Shown here piece by piece: positions 1 through 12,159 of a stretch of 64,000 nt of DNA. The position numbers and the translations under genes are program-made. The notes under the pieces are model-generated. The model had not been told where the DNA came from. It saw only the letters and a program-made list of their open reading frames with translations, and ran no database searches. How positions within the stretch are numbered: the first letter of the stretch is position 1; each line of letters starts with the position of its first letter. The DNA comes from Gordionus sp. m RMFG-2023. Lineage: Eukaryota > Nematomorpha > Gordioida > Chordodea > Parachordodidae. The stretch is from NCBI RefSeq assembly GCF_954871325.1, contig NC_088779.1, positions 3,784,846 through 3,848,845 of the forward strand, in the 5' to 3' direction.

Positions 1-105
1 TTACAATCAATATTCAAGGTGAGGCTCAACTTAGAAGCTTAATTCAATTTTTTAGTCTAAAAGCTTGACAAAATAGAGATGGAATAAGGTAATTTAACAA
101 CACTA
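1..105 (-). repeat. Partial MITE (family M2) at window edge
   Basis: This stretch ends in a 'TTTAACAACACTA' type terminus. Its interior, read in reverse, matches the two complete copies at 46771-46943 and 47612-47792 (shared words such as 'aattgaatt', 'gagtctcaactt' and 'accatctc'). The other end lies outside the window. A second short piece with a 'gggctttttaacaacatt' end follows to about 170. Confidence 0.5.
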
Positions 106-1242
106 CTAAAATTTTAATCGAAACGTTTTTTAAAATTCGCCCTAATAGGGCTTTTTAACAACATTGTTTTTTGCAATATTTTTAAAAAAACTTAAAAATA
201 AAAATTTTCACCGTAACATAAACAAGATAATCCAGGCACTAATTAAGGAGGGAATTTTCGTTCCGGACATTTTTTGTTGTATCAAATAATATAAATAAAT
301 TAATAATCAAATATTGACAATTATATCTTAGTACTACTAAGATATTTGTACGGCCCGTATTTTTTTTTCCGGCCTGGCTCGGGTTTTTTTAAAAGGAAAA
401 TTTTAGGCAGATTTTTTAAATATATTATATTTATTTTTGATTTTTAAGTATATATGGTCAAATTATAGTTCTTATATTGATAAATTGTTTATAAAAATGA
501 TTTATTACTTTTTTTTTAACCTTTCTATTCGAATATTTTATGAATAATTTGGAAAAATATAAAAATTTTCCTAATAAAAATAAATATTAATTTTTATTTA
601 AAATTAGAATTTAAAATATAACCCCTTATACCATTTACCACCACCCACAATAATTTAATTATCAATCATTACTCACATGATCAAGAAAAGAACAATTAAA
701 ATTTATTTTTAAGCCCATATTTTTTACAAAATATCAATTAATAAAGAAAAATTTAGTAATAATCTAAATTCATGAAAAAATTTATAATTTGTCCCTTCAA
801 AAATAAAATTCACTATATTAATTTTTTTTTCTTCAATTAATTTTGGAAACATAATAAATTATATAAATAAATATATTATTGTTTTTGTTAACTGCTTAAA
901 CTCAGAGATTTTTAGTTTCATTAACATAGTATTAATTATTATATAATTTTAAATTTTTTTAAAAAATATTTTCTGTTTTTAGAGATTTCCAAGAAATTAT
1001 TTATTATTTGATATTTAAATAAAAGGTAAAGAATATTTACATTTTTTAAAAAAATATTATTTATCTAAGTTCTGAATTAATTAACCAAATTTCTCAGCCA
1101 TTGTTGTATTCGCAAAATTTGACATAAATAGTTAGGGACAAAAAAAACACCTAATAAAAATATCGCACAATTTTAATTTAAAAAAAAAATTTTAATTCTA
1201 AAATATTTTTGAAATTTATCATACCTTCATTTATATTAGGAA
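106..1242. other. Gene-free A+T-rich flank upstream of BTB-BACK copy A
   Basis: No coding region is visible. A short G+C island at about 350-385 ('tacggcccgt', 'ccggcctggctcggg') resembles the GGGCC-rich ends of the hAT-like elements elsewhere in the window. The rest is low-complexity A/T. Any promoter of the gene starting at 1243 must lie here, but no convincing motif stands out. Confidence 0.4.
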
Positions 1243-2572
1243 ATGATGGATAATTTATTTGACGGTCACAAGGAAATAGGCCCAGCTTTGTACAAAAATT
1301 TATTCTTGTCCGATGTCAAATTTGAGGTAAAATTGCTATAATTTTCCACATAATATGCCATGATTTTATAATTTATAGGTGGAAGGAAAAATCATAAATG
1401 CTCATAAAATAATTTTGTCATGTAAAAGTGAAATGTTTTATACCATGTTTAATGGAAGCTTGAAGTTGAAAGATAGTTTAGTACGGATTGAAGATTTAAG
1501 GAATTGCATCTTTGAAATAATCTTGGAGTAATTTTCTACTCAATATATAATATATAAAATTTGAAATAACCAGAATTGTGACCCATCATCTTTCTCTCTT
1601 TCGATACACTAAAATTATTTTTAAATAATTAATTAGAGCATTCCATGCAGACCTGTATCGACCATGATATTTTGATCAGGCCCGCAGTAAAATTAAATTT
1701 ATAGTACCCCTCCCATATTTAAAATTAAAAATAGATTACCAAGCCAGGCCCAACCTCATAATAAATTTCAAAAATTTTGGCCAAATTAATATTTAAATTT
1801 TATTCAATGTAAATGAAAAATATTTCAGTGTATTTAGGCAATCATTTAGTTTGCAATGCCGCGATTTATTATTAAGAAATAATAAAATTTTGATACTTAA
1901 CGGTTCGAAACCCTGCCTAGGAATGAATTTCGTAAATTAAGTGACTTGAATAACAATTATCATTGTAATATCATTAATAAATAGATATATTTATACCAAT
2001 CAATTTTATCCATATTCGTATGAACTTGATACTCTAATAGAGATCTTATATGGAGCTAAAAAATACATTCTTAAGGATTTAATCCGAGAATGTGTTGCTC
2101 AAATAAATAGTATGACTACAGGCTATGAAAAGGGATTAAAACTATATTTAATGTCATCCATATTTTCAGAAATCGATGTTAATCAATACCTCAAGGTAAA
2201 TTTTTATTATTTACTTAATAAAATAACAATTTATAGATTCTTAAAAAAGATTGTGAAACGTTCGTGTTACTATCGAAAGATTTCCTAAACGCACCTATTG
2301 ATTTAATACATAAATTTATAACATTTGATGATAAGAAATCGACATTGCACTCGAAGCGAATAATTTGTGAATTTTTGATTAAGTGGTCAAAAAATGAATG
2401 TAGCAAGTGTCAAATTCCTGACGATTCAAAGAATATTATCTGCAAATTATCGGAATTGGATTTGATGTCCTACATACTAGATTTCAGTAGCGCGGTCATT
2501 ATTCAAGCAGTTCGTGAGCGCAAGTTACTAGAAGACATGGAGATGCTCGAAATTATAGTTAAAAAAAATTGA
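1243..2572 (+). CDS. BTB-BACK protein, copy A (4 exons, 259 aa)
   Basis: Exons are 1243-1326, 1379-1527, 1985-2195 and 2237-2572. All junctions are GT..AG and the phases match (0, 2, 0). Exons 1-2 and the start of exon 3 encode the BTB fold: 'FLSDVKFEVEG', 'AHKIILSCKSEMFYTMF' and 'YIYTNQF'. Exon 3 continues with 'LYGAKKYILKDLI'. Exon 4 encodes BACK, ending 'MEMLEIIVKKN'. The family is closest to BTBD1/2/3/6, which are Cul3-linked adaptors, but no PHR domain follows. The BTB-BACK linker is the shortest of the six copies ('NSMTTGYEKG') and has no tandem repeat. This is the only + strand copy and the most divergent. Intron 2 is about 457 bp, against about 50-60 bp in the others, because of an inserted repeat. 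Either ATG at 1243 or 1246 could start. A possible AATAAA lies at 2729. The role in ubiquitin ligation is inferred from the family only. Confidence 0.9.
1630..1965 (+). repeat. Repeat insertion inside intron 2 of copy A, with a Pol III B-box-like motif
   Basis: The other five copies have a short intron here, so this is extra sequence. It begins near 'gcattccatgcagacctg', a hAT-like terminal motif, and contains 'GGTTCGAAACC' at 1902-1912, a perfect match to the tRNA B-box consensus. The sequence just after it ('cctaggaatgaatttcg') resembles that after the B box of the SINE at 48736 ('taaggaacgtaatttc'). A clear A box is not seen. It may be a decayed SINE, or a composite of SINE and hAT-like pieces. 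Confidence 0.4.
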
Positions 2573-5500
2573 TATATTAAAAAAAAATCTTTAATTGTGT
2601 CAAATTTAATATTAAAAATATTGTCAATTTAATTTGAAAAATTGATAAATTTTAGTAGCTACCAATACTATCTTGTTAAAAATAATTATAAAATGTAATG
2701 ATATATGTCTACAATTAAAATATTCTATAATAAATATGAATACATTATATTTGTAAATTGGTGTAATATTTCATTTTCCGTATTCATTAAAATTGAATTT
2801 TAAATAATTAAATCAGAGTAGAGGACATAATATTTTGAGCCGGGCTTAAAAAGAGTTTAAGAATTATTTTAATTATCCAGATCGGTTTAAGTTAAATTAA
2901 TCAGTTAACATTGGCTCCTATTTAATCACTTACACTTAAATATTCGGGGAAAAAAACATCATTAAACGATCAGAATAAATATTTTACGCTTTGAAAAATA
3001 ATGAAGGAATTATTTCTTAATGCTCAGATAGATAAAAAAAACTAAATTGTACAGAAAAAACTATCAATTGCTCAGATATAAAACTGAAATGTCAGAATCA
3101 AATGAATCACCGAGGAAAAAAAATATATGAAATAGAAAATTGTTCTAAGTTTTAAGAAAAATATCTGGAAAATGCTTTAGATATATTATTTATTTCTGAG
3201 CATTTCAGTTTTTATTCAGAGAGATTAGCTTTCTCGCTATTTATAAAGTTCTTGAAATGTATTTTTAATCTTACTAATAATATCTTTCATTTAAATTAGG
3301 ATTAGGATGAAGCAGAATTTTAGAAAAAAATACGGACCTGGCCTGGTGGATTTAAATCATGGGTTGTGTTTTAAATTAAGAAAAATATTTAAATCTGAAC
3401 CGAACATACATTTGAGCTATGCAAATATATGATAAGATAAATACAATTTCAAGGAAATGGATTTAGGTTCTTTTGTTCCCATTTAAAAAAAATAAAATAG
3501 AATAAACTCGAGCACCCTTCAATTTATAGTATTATAGCTATTAAGGTGTAAATAAAAGTCAAGCGTTTTTGCTATTTACCGACGACCCTGTTCAAAATGG
3601 CTAGACCCTCGGGGTAAGATGGCAAATATAAAATTTTAACACATAATTATTTGCAAATAATAAATATTTTTTAAAAAAAATTAATCTTTACTATATGGGC
3701 ACACATAAAAGAGATTCCCTAGAATAATGAATATGGCCATTCGGGACATTTGGTACACTTTATCCAGCACATCACTCAATTCCAATTTTTTTAAATTATA
3801 TTCTTTTATATATCATTTAACCCCTCGTCATTAAGCCCCGGGCTTAAACGGCTCCAGAAAATGGGTCAATTAAAAAATATGGACCTAGTTTTCGATAATT
3901 TAAACATTGTGAAATATCTAGTATTAATTTTATAAAATTTTGAGAAACTGGGGGTCCACTACAATTATTATTTACGCTATTAATTTATGACTGAAAATTT
4001 TAGCCTAATATAGATAATTAAGTTACATGATTGGTTTACAAAGATTTGAAAAATATGTTGTATAATAATTATTAAAGAGGAAAATGTGTTTAAACATAAA
4101 AGTAACAATGAATAATTTCGAACTTTATCATTTAGATTTATAAATATGGCATTTAAAATCTTAATAAATAAATTTAGGAAAGTTTAAACCCTATTCTTGA
4201 ATCTGATATTTTTTCAGAATCATGAAACATATACTAATATGATTCTGAATGAAATTTATAAAGTTACTGGTTTATGTCATGGTTGGTTATAGGATAGTTG
4301 GCTCTATTAATTATAATTACATATTTATATTCTTATTTTGATTAGAACAAATATAAATAATTTTCAATGGATATTATATTTATCAATCTAATATATTAAT
4401 TTTTAATATAATATAATATACTTTAAATAATATTTTATTTTTAAATTATTAAAATATTTGAATTCAATTTAATTTTTTAATATAAGTTAAAGCCTCTAGT
4501 GTTATAACTATATCAAGAAAAAAATTTACATTTAGATCTCTATTACCCCAGAGTAGAGTTATTAAAAAGTCCGATTTGGGTCGATTTTTAAAAACGGCCC
4601 TATTGATTTAAGCCGAAATAATATTGTGTAAGTCTCAAGATTTGGCAAGTAGAAACCCAAAACTTCTGCCATACACGAGCAGAACTACCAGGATTACACA
4701 ATATTATTTTGGTTCCCGAATCGGGCTTTTTTAACAACACTAACCAGAGTATGGCATGGTTAAATAAATTTTTTCAGATTCAATTTTTTCAAAGAAATAT
4801 AGTTTCTATATTAACTATTCCCAAATAGCCTTTACTTTTATGATTGGCCTATTATAGAATTTATTAAGATTTGAAAGAAAAACGTTTCAACTACCCCTCT
4901 TCCTTAACCTTTTCCTCAAAGCAAATAATACTTATCAAAAAAGTGTGAAAAGATGGATTTGTTTTTGAGTCCCTTCCTTCCAATTTAGGCGCCTTTTACG
5001 AAATTCAGATGATAGCCAAAAAAATAATATCTACACCTTGAGATTTTGCATAGATGGCAGAACAATTTTGCCCAGCCAAATCTAGAGGCTTGGGTAATTT
5101 ATTTTTTAGCAATCTTGATTTAGGTGTTTTTTTTTAAAAAAAAAGGCTAAGATAATGTTAAAGGCCATATTACCCATACTTAATTTTTAAATATAAATAT
5201 CCGCACCCATCTCATGCGCACTCTTACTAAGGTCGACCTGACGATTTTTATAAAGTCTTGAAAATCTTATTTTTTTATAAATTTTAAAAGGTTTATTTTC
5301 TGATTGAATAAAGATATTTATTAAAACATTCATAATTTATAACTTTTCAAAAAAAAAACACCATAGTCATATTTAGAAATTAAAGATTAAATCATGCTAA
5401 ATTTTTCAATAAATTTTTATACTATATAAAAACCAACAATAAAATATTATACAAATTCATCATTATTTTAAAAAATCAAAAATCATTTTAAAAGATTTTG

Positions 5501-5575
5501 TTTCTAGCTAAAATTTCTTATTTCTTTTATAAAATTTAAATTTGGGCATTTTAACGTCAAAAAATTCAAATAGAA
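2573..5575 (-). repeat. Inverted copy of the duplicon 3' flank
   Basis: Read in reverse, this stretch matches about 20.56-23.1 kb and its relatives at 30.7-33.1 and 40.1-41.8 kb. Examples are 'ccgacgaccctgttcaa' at 3580 against 'ttgaacagggtcgtcgg' at 22575, 'agcctttacttt' at 4830 against 'aaagtaaaggct' at 31290, and 'gacgatttttataaagtc' at 5240 against the 'gacctt..aaaatcgtc' stretch at 20825. It therefore belongs with copy A as an inverted duplication unit. No gene is seen in it. Confidence 0.75.
4554..4742. repeat. MITE, family M1
   Basis: A 189-bp element with ends 'TAGAGTTATTAAAAAG' and 'CTTTTTTAACAACACTA'. The interior carries the family words 'ttaagccgaaataatattgtgtaag' split across copies, plus 'cttctgcca' and 'gattacacaatatt'. 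It has no coding capacity. Confidence 0.65.
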
Positions 5576-6456
5576 ATTACTTTTTTGTGAACAAACTGTT
5601 CGAATCGTCTCTGGTTGAGGTACATTGAAAAAATCAACAAAAAATACTGTTATTTTATAATTTAAGTCTTAAGCTTCTTTCGGCGCAGGCAACTAGGAAA
5701 TTCTTTTAATGAAATATTTCTTAAAAAAATAAATTTATAAGTGTAATGTCCTATAAAAAAATAATCTAATTATCTTGTCACTGTAAATCCTGCTGGCTCT
5801 TATATGATGCCAACCATTGCCCATTAGACCTTAGTTCACTCATATTTTCGGTATAACCTCTCTCCCTTTCGCGCCCATCGAGATTATTTGTCATAATTTT
5901 TAATCAATTAATTTTTATATTTAAAGAAACTAATGGTTGGTACTTAGAGATATTAATTTATAAAACATTATTTATTATTTCGTATTTTATCATTAACCTG
6001 TCAAAATCATTATTTTATTATATCAAAATGTCAAAATCATTATTTTATTATATCAAAGTACAAGTATTTTTTGTTCATGGTAAATATTCCGTGCGCGAAA
6101 TGTTTAACTTACCTATGACATCTGATGTTGAGTAATTCTTTTTTCTTTTAGGAAACATGTGATTTTTCTTTACTGCTTGATTATATCTAAAATTATTAGT
6201 AATTACTCTCATTCCAAAGCTAAGAGTAAAAATAGGGCAGGCCAATATATAGTTAAAGCAACCTTATACAATTAATTTAAACTTAATTATTTTTATGGTA
6301 AAAATTGATATTTATTATTTCATATAAAAAAAATTAAATATGAAAATCCGGGGTATGTTTTAACCTTTTTAGTACGATACTGTTTTTTAGCGTCTCTTAT
6401 TTATCAAATTAAACACTATCTAACAAAACGTTAAATTACATCTATGTAATTAGCAT

Positions 6457-6644
6457 TGAGTTCTAAAAAAGAGAACTAAATCAATATTTTTAAGCCTAAA
6501 AAAATTTTTCTGATAGTTTGCACACAAATTTGGACATTTATTAGCAAAACCTCGAGGTTTAAAAACAATAATTTTCTGGGCTAAAATATTGAGTTAGCCT
6601 TTTTGTAAAATACATCTCAAATCTAGCTGTTTAACAAAACACTA
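6457..6644. repeat. MITE, family M1 (shared by all direct units)
   Basis: Ends 'TTGAGTTCTAAAAAAGAG' and 'GCTGTTTAACAAAACACTA', with interior 'ttttctgggctaaaatattg'. The same element sits at the matching place at about 23615-23813, 34163-34349 and, truncated, 42831-42945. It was therefore present before these units were duplicated. Confidence 0.65.
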
Positions 6645-7003
6645 ATTGTAATTTATATATTACAGATGGGTCAAAAAAAAATTAAAAGTGTAATTTGCAA
6701 AAAAATTTAAGCCCATTTTAATAAAATTCGAGACCATGAGTACTTAAACATAATTTAATAAAAATCAAACGATGAAAGTATTTATTTTCAGGTCTAAATA
6801 TTTAAAAAAATGGGTTCTTGTAACTCTTTTAAACTTCATGAGATTCTTAGATTTCTGGTTCCAGTTCTAAAATCTGTTGAAGTTAACTTAAAAAAAAATT
6901 TAAACAATGAATAAACCCTCTAAAATGAATCACTCAACATTTTAAACAATTTTATAAATTGCTTGTATTGTGTGAGAACATGTACGGTTACTGATTGTTA
7001 AGT

Positions 7004-8004
7004 AGGCTTATTCAAAAACGAATTCGAATCGAATAGTGCATAACGAATCGAATAATTTATTATTCGTACAAATTATATCTACTATTTGTATTCGATTCGA
7101 ATAATTGAAATGAATTATTTTAATAAAAATATATCATATTCAAATATATTGACAAATTTTTTTATTGCAAATTTGATTTAAAACAGAAAAAATGATTATA
7201 ATATTATAATATGTAATCAATAATATGATGATAAAAAATATGTAATGCAAGTTATAAACAAAATTAAAATGTATATCATTAATTTAATTCTTAATTCAAA
7301 GCTAATATTTATGGCAAAGAGTTTTTCTTATATTATCTTCCTTATATGACATGCGATTTTTTTTTGACAACAAATTAGTTACAACTAAGAAAAGCCTTTC
7401 ACAAGTAGTTGATGTTCCTTGCATAGATAGGTAATCCCTAGGTGGAATGAAACCCATCATAATGATTAATAAGAGGGGATGTTGTATGCCTTTACATTTT
7501 ATAATGCTCTTGCAATGATTGCTATCAGCCTTTTCATCGTCTTTACTGATTTGATATTGATCCCATCTTTTTGTGAGGAAATTTTGCCAACTTCAACATC
7601 AAGCATAACTATTTCATCAGAAGCATTCTCCTCTAACATAATTAGGCTACTAACATTAATTTATTGTGAGATGTATTATATTTTTAATTACCTTTGGTTT
7701 GTGTTATTTTTTTAATATAATTTATTATGAGACTCAAAAAAAATAAACTTCTCGTGAGATTCGAAAAATAGGGAAAATAAAAATTTAAATATGGGTTTAA
7801 TTTTCATTTCAGAGATTTTTTAGATTTGTGCTAGTCTTTTTATAAACACATTACCTGTCAGATTGGCAGGTTATCAAATAATGATGACAAATATTAGATT
7901 TATTAGAAGCAATTTATTAAATAAATATCCCGAATAATTCGTTTTATTCTAATCGAACAAATAGTTATTCGTATTCGAATAAAACAAATAATTTATTATT
8001 ATAT
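7004..8004 (-). mobile_element. Decayed hAT transposon inserted in unit B
   Basis: The element is flanked by the direct repeat 'TTGTTAAGT' (an 8-bp hAT-type duplication plus a base) at about 6995-7003 and 8004-8012. Both ends are rich in 'ATTCGAAT' words, typical of hAT termini, and the left end reads 'AGGCTTATTCAAAAACGAAT'. On the minus strand, about 7438-7313 encodes the hAT C-terminal dimerisation motif 'DYLSMQGTSTTCERLF', continuing 'LVVTNLLSKKNRMSYKED' to a stop. Just upstream is a short readable piece containing 'EENASDEIVMLDVEVG', in another frame, so the transposase is broken. The other direct units (D, E, F) lack it at the matching place. The + strand reading frame at 7479-7715 is its antisense shadow. 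Confidence 0.75.
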
Positions 8005-8767
8005 TGTTAAGTGTCATATCTCATCATAGGCGTCTAGGATTTTCCGATAGGAGGGGATGAGCACTATTACATGTAGTTTTCAGCCATATTCTATATATTT
8101 CTCTTTAATTATTTATTTTTATTTATGTTCTATGAAATAAACAATATGAAAATCTAACTTTATCTTTAATTTAACTATTCTAATTTAATAAATAACGATC
8201 AAATTGATTTTTAGTAAAAAAAAATATCCTAAATTACCATTAATTAGCGAAGAATCAAATTTATTGTATCTTTTTTTATATTTTTAATAAGAGAAGATTT
8301 CTTGTCTATCTAAGTACATTTTAAAAAAGGATAAGTACAACTCTATATTAACGTTATTTTTTTTTATCGTTAAAATAATATCAATATATATTTCATAATT
8401 GGGAGAGAGATAATTCCTAAAAAAGGTTCTAACATTTTTTTTAGAGGTGAGGGAAGAGTTAATTTAATAAAAAAAATAGGTGATTTTTTTATCCTGGGAA
8501 ATATCTTCCATGATTTTTAAAATTATGGGCAAAAAATATTTGAATTTTTTATTACGAATAACGATATATTGGAAATATTTTAAATCAGTCATTTTTTAAC
8601 TATTTAATCTAATATTTTATACGTGGTAGTTCCACCAATTTTTTTTAACAATTATAATTGCATAATATTCCTAAATGAATAAATTTTGAAAAAAAGCATA
8701 CAAAATATAGTTTGATTTAAAATTAAATTTATAGGATGATAGAGTATGTTAAGCTTGACGATGATTT

Positions 8768-9923
8768 CTATTGGCAAGTAATGCGAAATTTTTTTTCAAT
8801 CAAAATTTTAAGTATTTCGGTGTCATCTAATAATTTTTGTTCACGAACTAAATCAATCATGGCTACTAGATCGGAATCTAAAATGTAGGAAATGAATAGG
8901 TTATCCGATAATATGCACAAAATATTCTTTAAATCATTGGAAATTTGGCGCTTGCAACATTCATTTTTAGCCCATTTAATGAGAAATTCAGAAATTTCCT
9001 TTGTTTTCTTATTAGTATTGGCTAAGGATGTTATAAAATTTTTTATTAAAGTAATAGGTGAGTTAAGGAAACCATCCGAATCAAATACGAATTTTTCATT
9101 TTTCAAAAGGGTCTAAATATTAGTATTATTTATTAAGTAATATTAAAATTACAGAATAATATTTAGTAGCTTCGATTTCTGGATGGATTGCTGATGCCAA
9201 ATATATTTTTAATGCATTTTCAGCATTAGTAACCTGAGTAATATGTCTTCCATAATTATCATACTGAGTGTATCCTCTAAAATAATTATCATACTGAGTG
9301 TATCCTCTATCATAATTATCATACTGAGTGTATCCTCTAAATATATTATCATACTGAGTGTATCCACTATCATAATTAGCATACTGAGTGTATCCTCTTA
9401 ATTTATTATCATACTGAGTGTATCCTCTATCATAATTTGCTATTTTTATAATACATATATCGATCAAATCTTTAAGCATATATTTTTTAGCTCCGTATAA
9501 AGTTTGTATTAGTGAGTCGAGATCATTTATAGTATCAAAAATATGAGTGTACATATATCTTTTTATATATTTTTTTAAAATAGTGATTACATATATTATT
9601 ATATATAAAATTACTTCAAGATTTTTCCAAAAACGTGTTTACTTAGATCTTCAATCTTTATGCAACTATCTTTCAATTCTATGCTGCCATGAAACATGGT
9701 ATAAAACATTTCACTACTGTATGATAGAAGAAATTTATGAGCATACATTATTTCTCCTTCCACCTATAAAGTAAAAAAAAAGATAACCAATGTAATTTGT
9801 TATACATAAGATAAGATTAAGAATTATATAATTTACCTCAAATCTAACATCAGACATGTAAGAATTATTGTATAAATTTGTTCCTATAGACACATCTTTT
9901 ATAAATGATTGAAATTTTTCCAT
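8768..9923 (-). CDS. BTB-BACK protein, copy B (4 exons, 328 aa, long repeat linker)
   Basis: Exons on the minus strand are 9923-9837, 9763-9615, 9558-9153 and 9112-8768. The start is 'MEKFQSFIKDVSIG'. BTB shows 'YMSDVRFEVEGEIMYAHKF', 'EMFYTMFHGSIELKDSC' and 'YMYTHIFD'. The linker, about residues 118-190, is a tandem array of about six units of the type 'GYTQYDNYDR', all in frame, from a 30-bp DNA repeat. BACK follows ('ALKIYLASAIHPEIEA', 'SEFLIKWAKNECCKRQ') and the protein ends 'KKFRITCQ'. It is the longest of the six copies because of the repeat. Exons 1 and 2 are almost identical to those of copy E. The function is unknown; Cul3-adaptor activity is only a family-based inference. The repeat is Tyr/Asn/Gln/Gly-rich, like low-complexity aggregating or condensing segments. 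Confidence 0.9.
9240..9435 (-). repeat. In-frame 30-bp minisatellite inside copy B exon 3
   Basis: The words 'atcatactgagtgtatcc' and 'tctatcataatt' or close variants recur about every 30 bp, six or so times. The unit is a multiple of three, so the reading frame is kept. The encoded unit alternates between 'GYTQYDNYDR' and 'GYTQYDNYFR' type repeats. Confidence 0.9.
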
Positions 9924-10424
9924 TATTCCTAAATAAATATTTTTTAAAAATAATAATATTAGATAAATGTCACCAATATTGGTTCGTTTGTTCCCATTGT
10001 GATAAAAATAATGTCCCAAAGTTAATTGTATTAGTTTATATAACAAAGAGACAGATTATTTATTTTTTGTTTTTTATTAATAAAATATATTAATATTTGC
10101 CAAAAAAAAATATATACCATCGTTAATTTCAATCAATTAAGTTATAATAAATAAGGCGGAGTAAATTTCATAGGAAAAATTTCAAGCTTGCGAATTAAAA
10201 AAGCTCAAATAAAGCATTTTAGCAACATTTTCTGATATGCTTCAATAAAAAGTATCGCAAAAAATAATTCCCGCAAAAGTAATCAAAAGCATTAAAATTA
10301 ACTAACTGATATTTTTACCTTATTATATTAAAAAATTTTGGACAATTTAAGAATTTAGATTTTCAAGAAATGAATTTAAAAATAACTTAAAAAATAATTT
10401 ATTTTTTACCTTATCAGTTCCTAT
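9924..10424 (+). repeat. Upstream flank of copy B, shared with copy E
   Basis: This stretch is nearly identical to 36167-36673 upstream of copy E; both contain 'caatattggttcgtttg' and 'aataattcccgcaaaag'. It presumably holds the promoter of copy B. The match stops at 10424 ('cagttcctat'). In copy E the matching point is where a hAT-like element begins. Confidence 0.75.
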
Positions 10425-11880
10425 ACGAATATATTTGATCACCAATATTTCCACAAATATATAGATAAAAACAATTTTTTTAGATTTTTTATTATTTTTA
10501 AAAATAAATGATATACCCTCTGAAAAAAGAATAAACGATATCCCCTAAAAAAAATTATCCAATACATTCGAAATTTATTTAAATTTTATAAATTATGATA
10601 CATCAAAATGAAAAACAATAGAATTAAGACTAATTTTTGACTTAATAGAAATTATTACGGAATTAAAATTATTCAAAAATAAACAACATATTTTCTCGCC
10701 ATATTCATTTTATTTCCTGAGGGGTCGGCCATTGACGGAAACGTTCATCGAAAAATTATGACCAAAATTTCAACATTATATTTCTAATTGTAAAAAAAAA
10801 ATTAAATATTTTCGATTTCAAAAATTTGTACTCCACTAATAATAATCAACAAATATAAATATCTTGAATTATTCAAAAATTTAATTATACAATCTTTTTG
10901 GATTTTAACATTTGATGAATAATATGTTCCAAAATCACCATTTTGCCAGAAAAATATTCCCTATTTGAGATTTAGATAAGATGTCCAAGTCTTTCATCTA
11001 TCAGAAAAATATTCAGGCTTGTGCAATATTTTTTTTGATGATGTATAGTTATCCATTTTTAAAAATCAAACGAGCCTTTTAACAAAATTAGCTGATATGC
11101 TTATAAAAAAAATATTGCAAACAAATAATTCCCGCAAATGAACTAAAATTAACTGATATTTTTATATTTAAAAATTTTGGACAATCTTTACAAAACCTTC
11201 TTAAAAATTTAGATTTATAAAGAAATTTTTTAAAAAAAATTAAAAAATATTGTTTTTAACCTTATAATTTTTATGTGAATATATTTAATCACTAAAATGC
11301 ACAAATATATAGAGATAAAACAATTTTTTAGGTTTTTTAATTATTATAATAAAATAAATAATGTACCTTCTGAAAGGTAACAGACGATATTATCCCCTAA
11401 AAAAATATCCAATATTAACATTCAAAATTTATTTAAATAAAAATTCATAAATTATGATACGAATCAAAATGAAGACAATAGAATAAAAAAATTATATTAT
11501 ATATTTTCTTTTTTTTGCATTAAAAACAAATTACTACAGTATTAATTATTGAAAAATAAGCAATACATTTTATCACCATACTCACTTTAATTCCTGTGCA
11601 CGGTGAAATCCCTATTTCCTAACCTCATAGTATTTTCCATCCTGTGTTTATCATTCTGGTCGCCATTTTAAAAACATCGAAAAATTATAATCAAAATATC
11701 AACATTATATTTCTATTGTAAAAAAAAATCTATACACTACTGATAATAATTTATAATAATCAAACAAAAACAAATATTTTGAATTATGATTTAAATTCAA
11801 GCACAATCTTTTTGGATTCAATTTTTTGATAAATAATTTGTTCCAAAGTCAGCATTGATTTATGTATTTTTATACGGCAT
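10190..11880 (+). repeat. Two-copy tandem duplication, about 0.86-0.91 kb per unit
   Basis: The first unit is about 10190-10930 and the second about 11050-11880. Shared words in the same order are 'gatatgctt', 'aataattcccgcaaa', 'caaatatatag', 'acaatctttttggatt' and 'ttgttccaaa'. Many small changes separate the two. No gene is present. From 11880 to about 12160 I see nothing but A/T-rich sequence. Confidence 0.6.
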
Positions 11881-12159
11881 TGGTCAATTTTTATTTATTT
11901 ATTCACGTTTTTTTTGTAGCAAATTAATTACGGGAAAAAATTATGCCGTTTTTTCCCTAGACTAGTCTATTGTCAAACGACAAGAAAATTTGTTTCCTTT
12001 TTTTTGTGGGGGATCAAACTTTAGTTTTCTGGGCTGAAAGAAAAAACTATAGATTATTACACAGAAATTGTTTATTCTGTAGTTTAAAGATTTGTTTCAA
12101 TATAAAAACTTATACTTTTATTTTTAATAACCTTTTTTTAAATTATAAATCAGGAAATA

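Larger units (their letters stand above)
5576..8767 (+). repeat. Direct-orientation duplicon 3' flank of copy B, split by a hAT
   Basis: Matches 23.12-24.69, 33.5-35.1 and 42.15-43.45 kb; for example 'aaccattgcccat' at about 5813 recurs at about 23199 and 33708. An M1 MITE lies at about 6457-6644. The stretch is interrupted by the hAT at 7004-8004. The 70-odd bases directly after the gene's stop codon ('aaaaaaagcata', 'gttaagcttgatga') are kept in copies B, D, E and F and are probably 3' UTR. Confidence 0.75.

Noticed and set aside
7479-7715. + strand 78-aa frame rich in hydrophobic residues
   Set aside because: It lies opposite hAT transposase remnants on the minus strand.
8892-9116. Conserved + strand frame opposite exon 4, also at 13372, 24678 and 43580
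   Set aside because: It mirrors the conserved BACK exon on the other strand, and its conservation is explained by the sense protein. It has no domain and no conserved start.
9547-9774. + strand frame of 75 aa, repeated at 35751-36017
   Set aside because: Antisense to exon 2 and introns of copies B and E. It is identical because those exons are near-identical.
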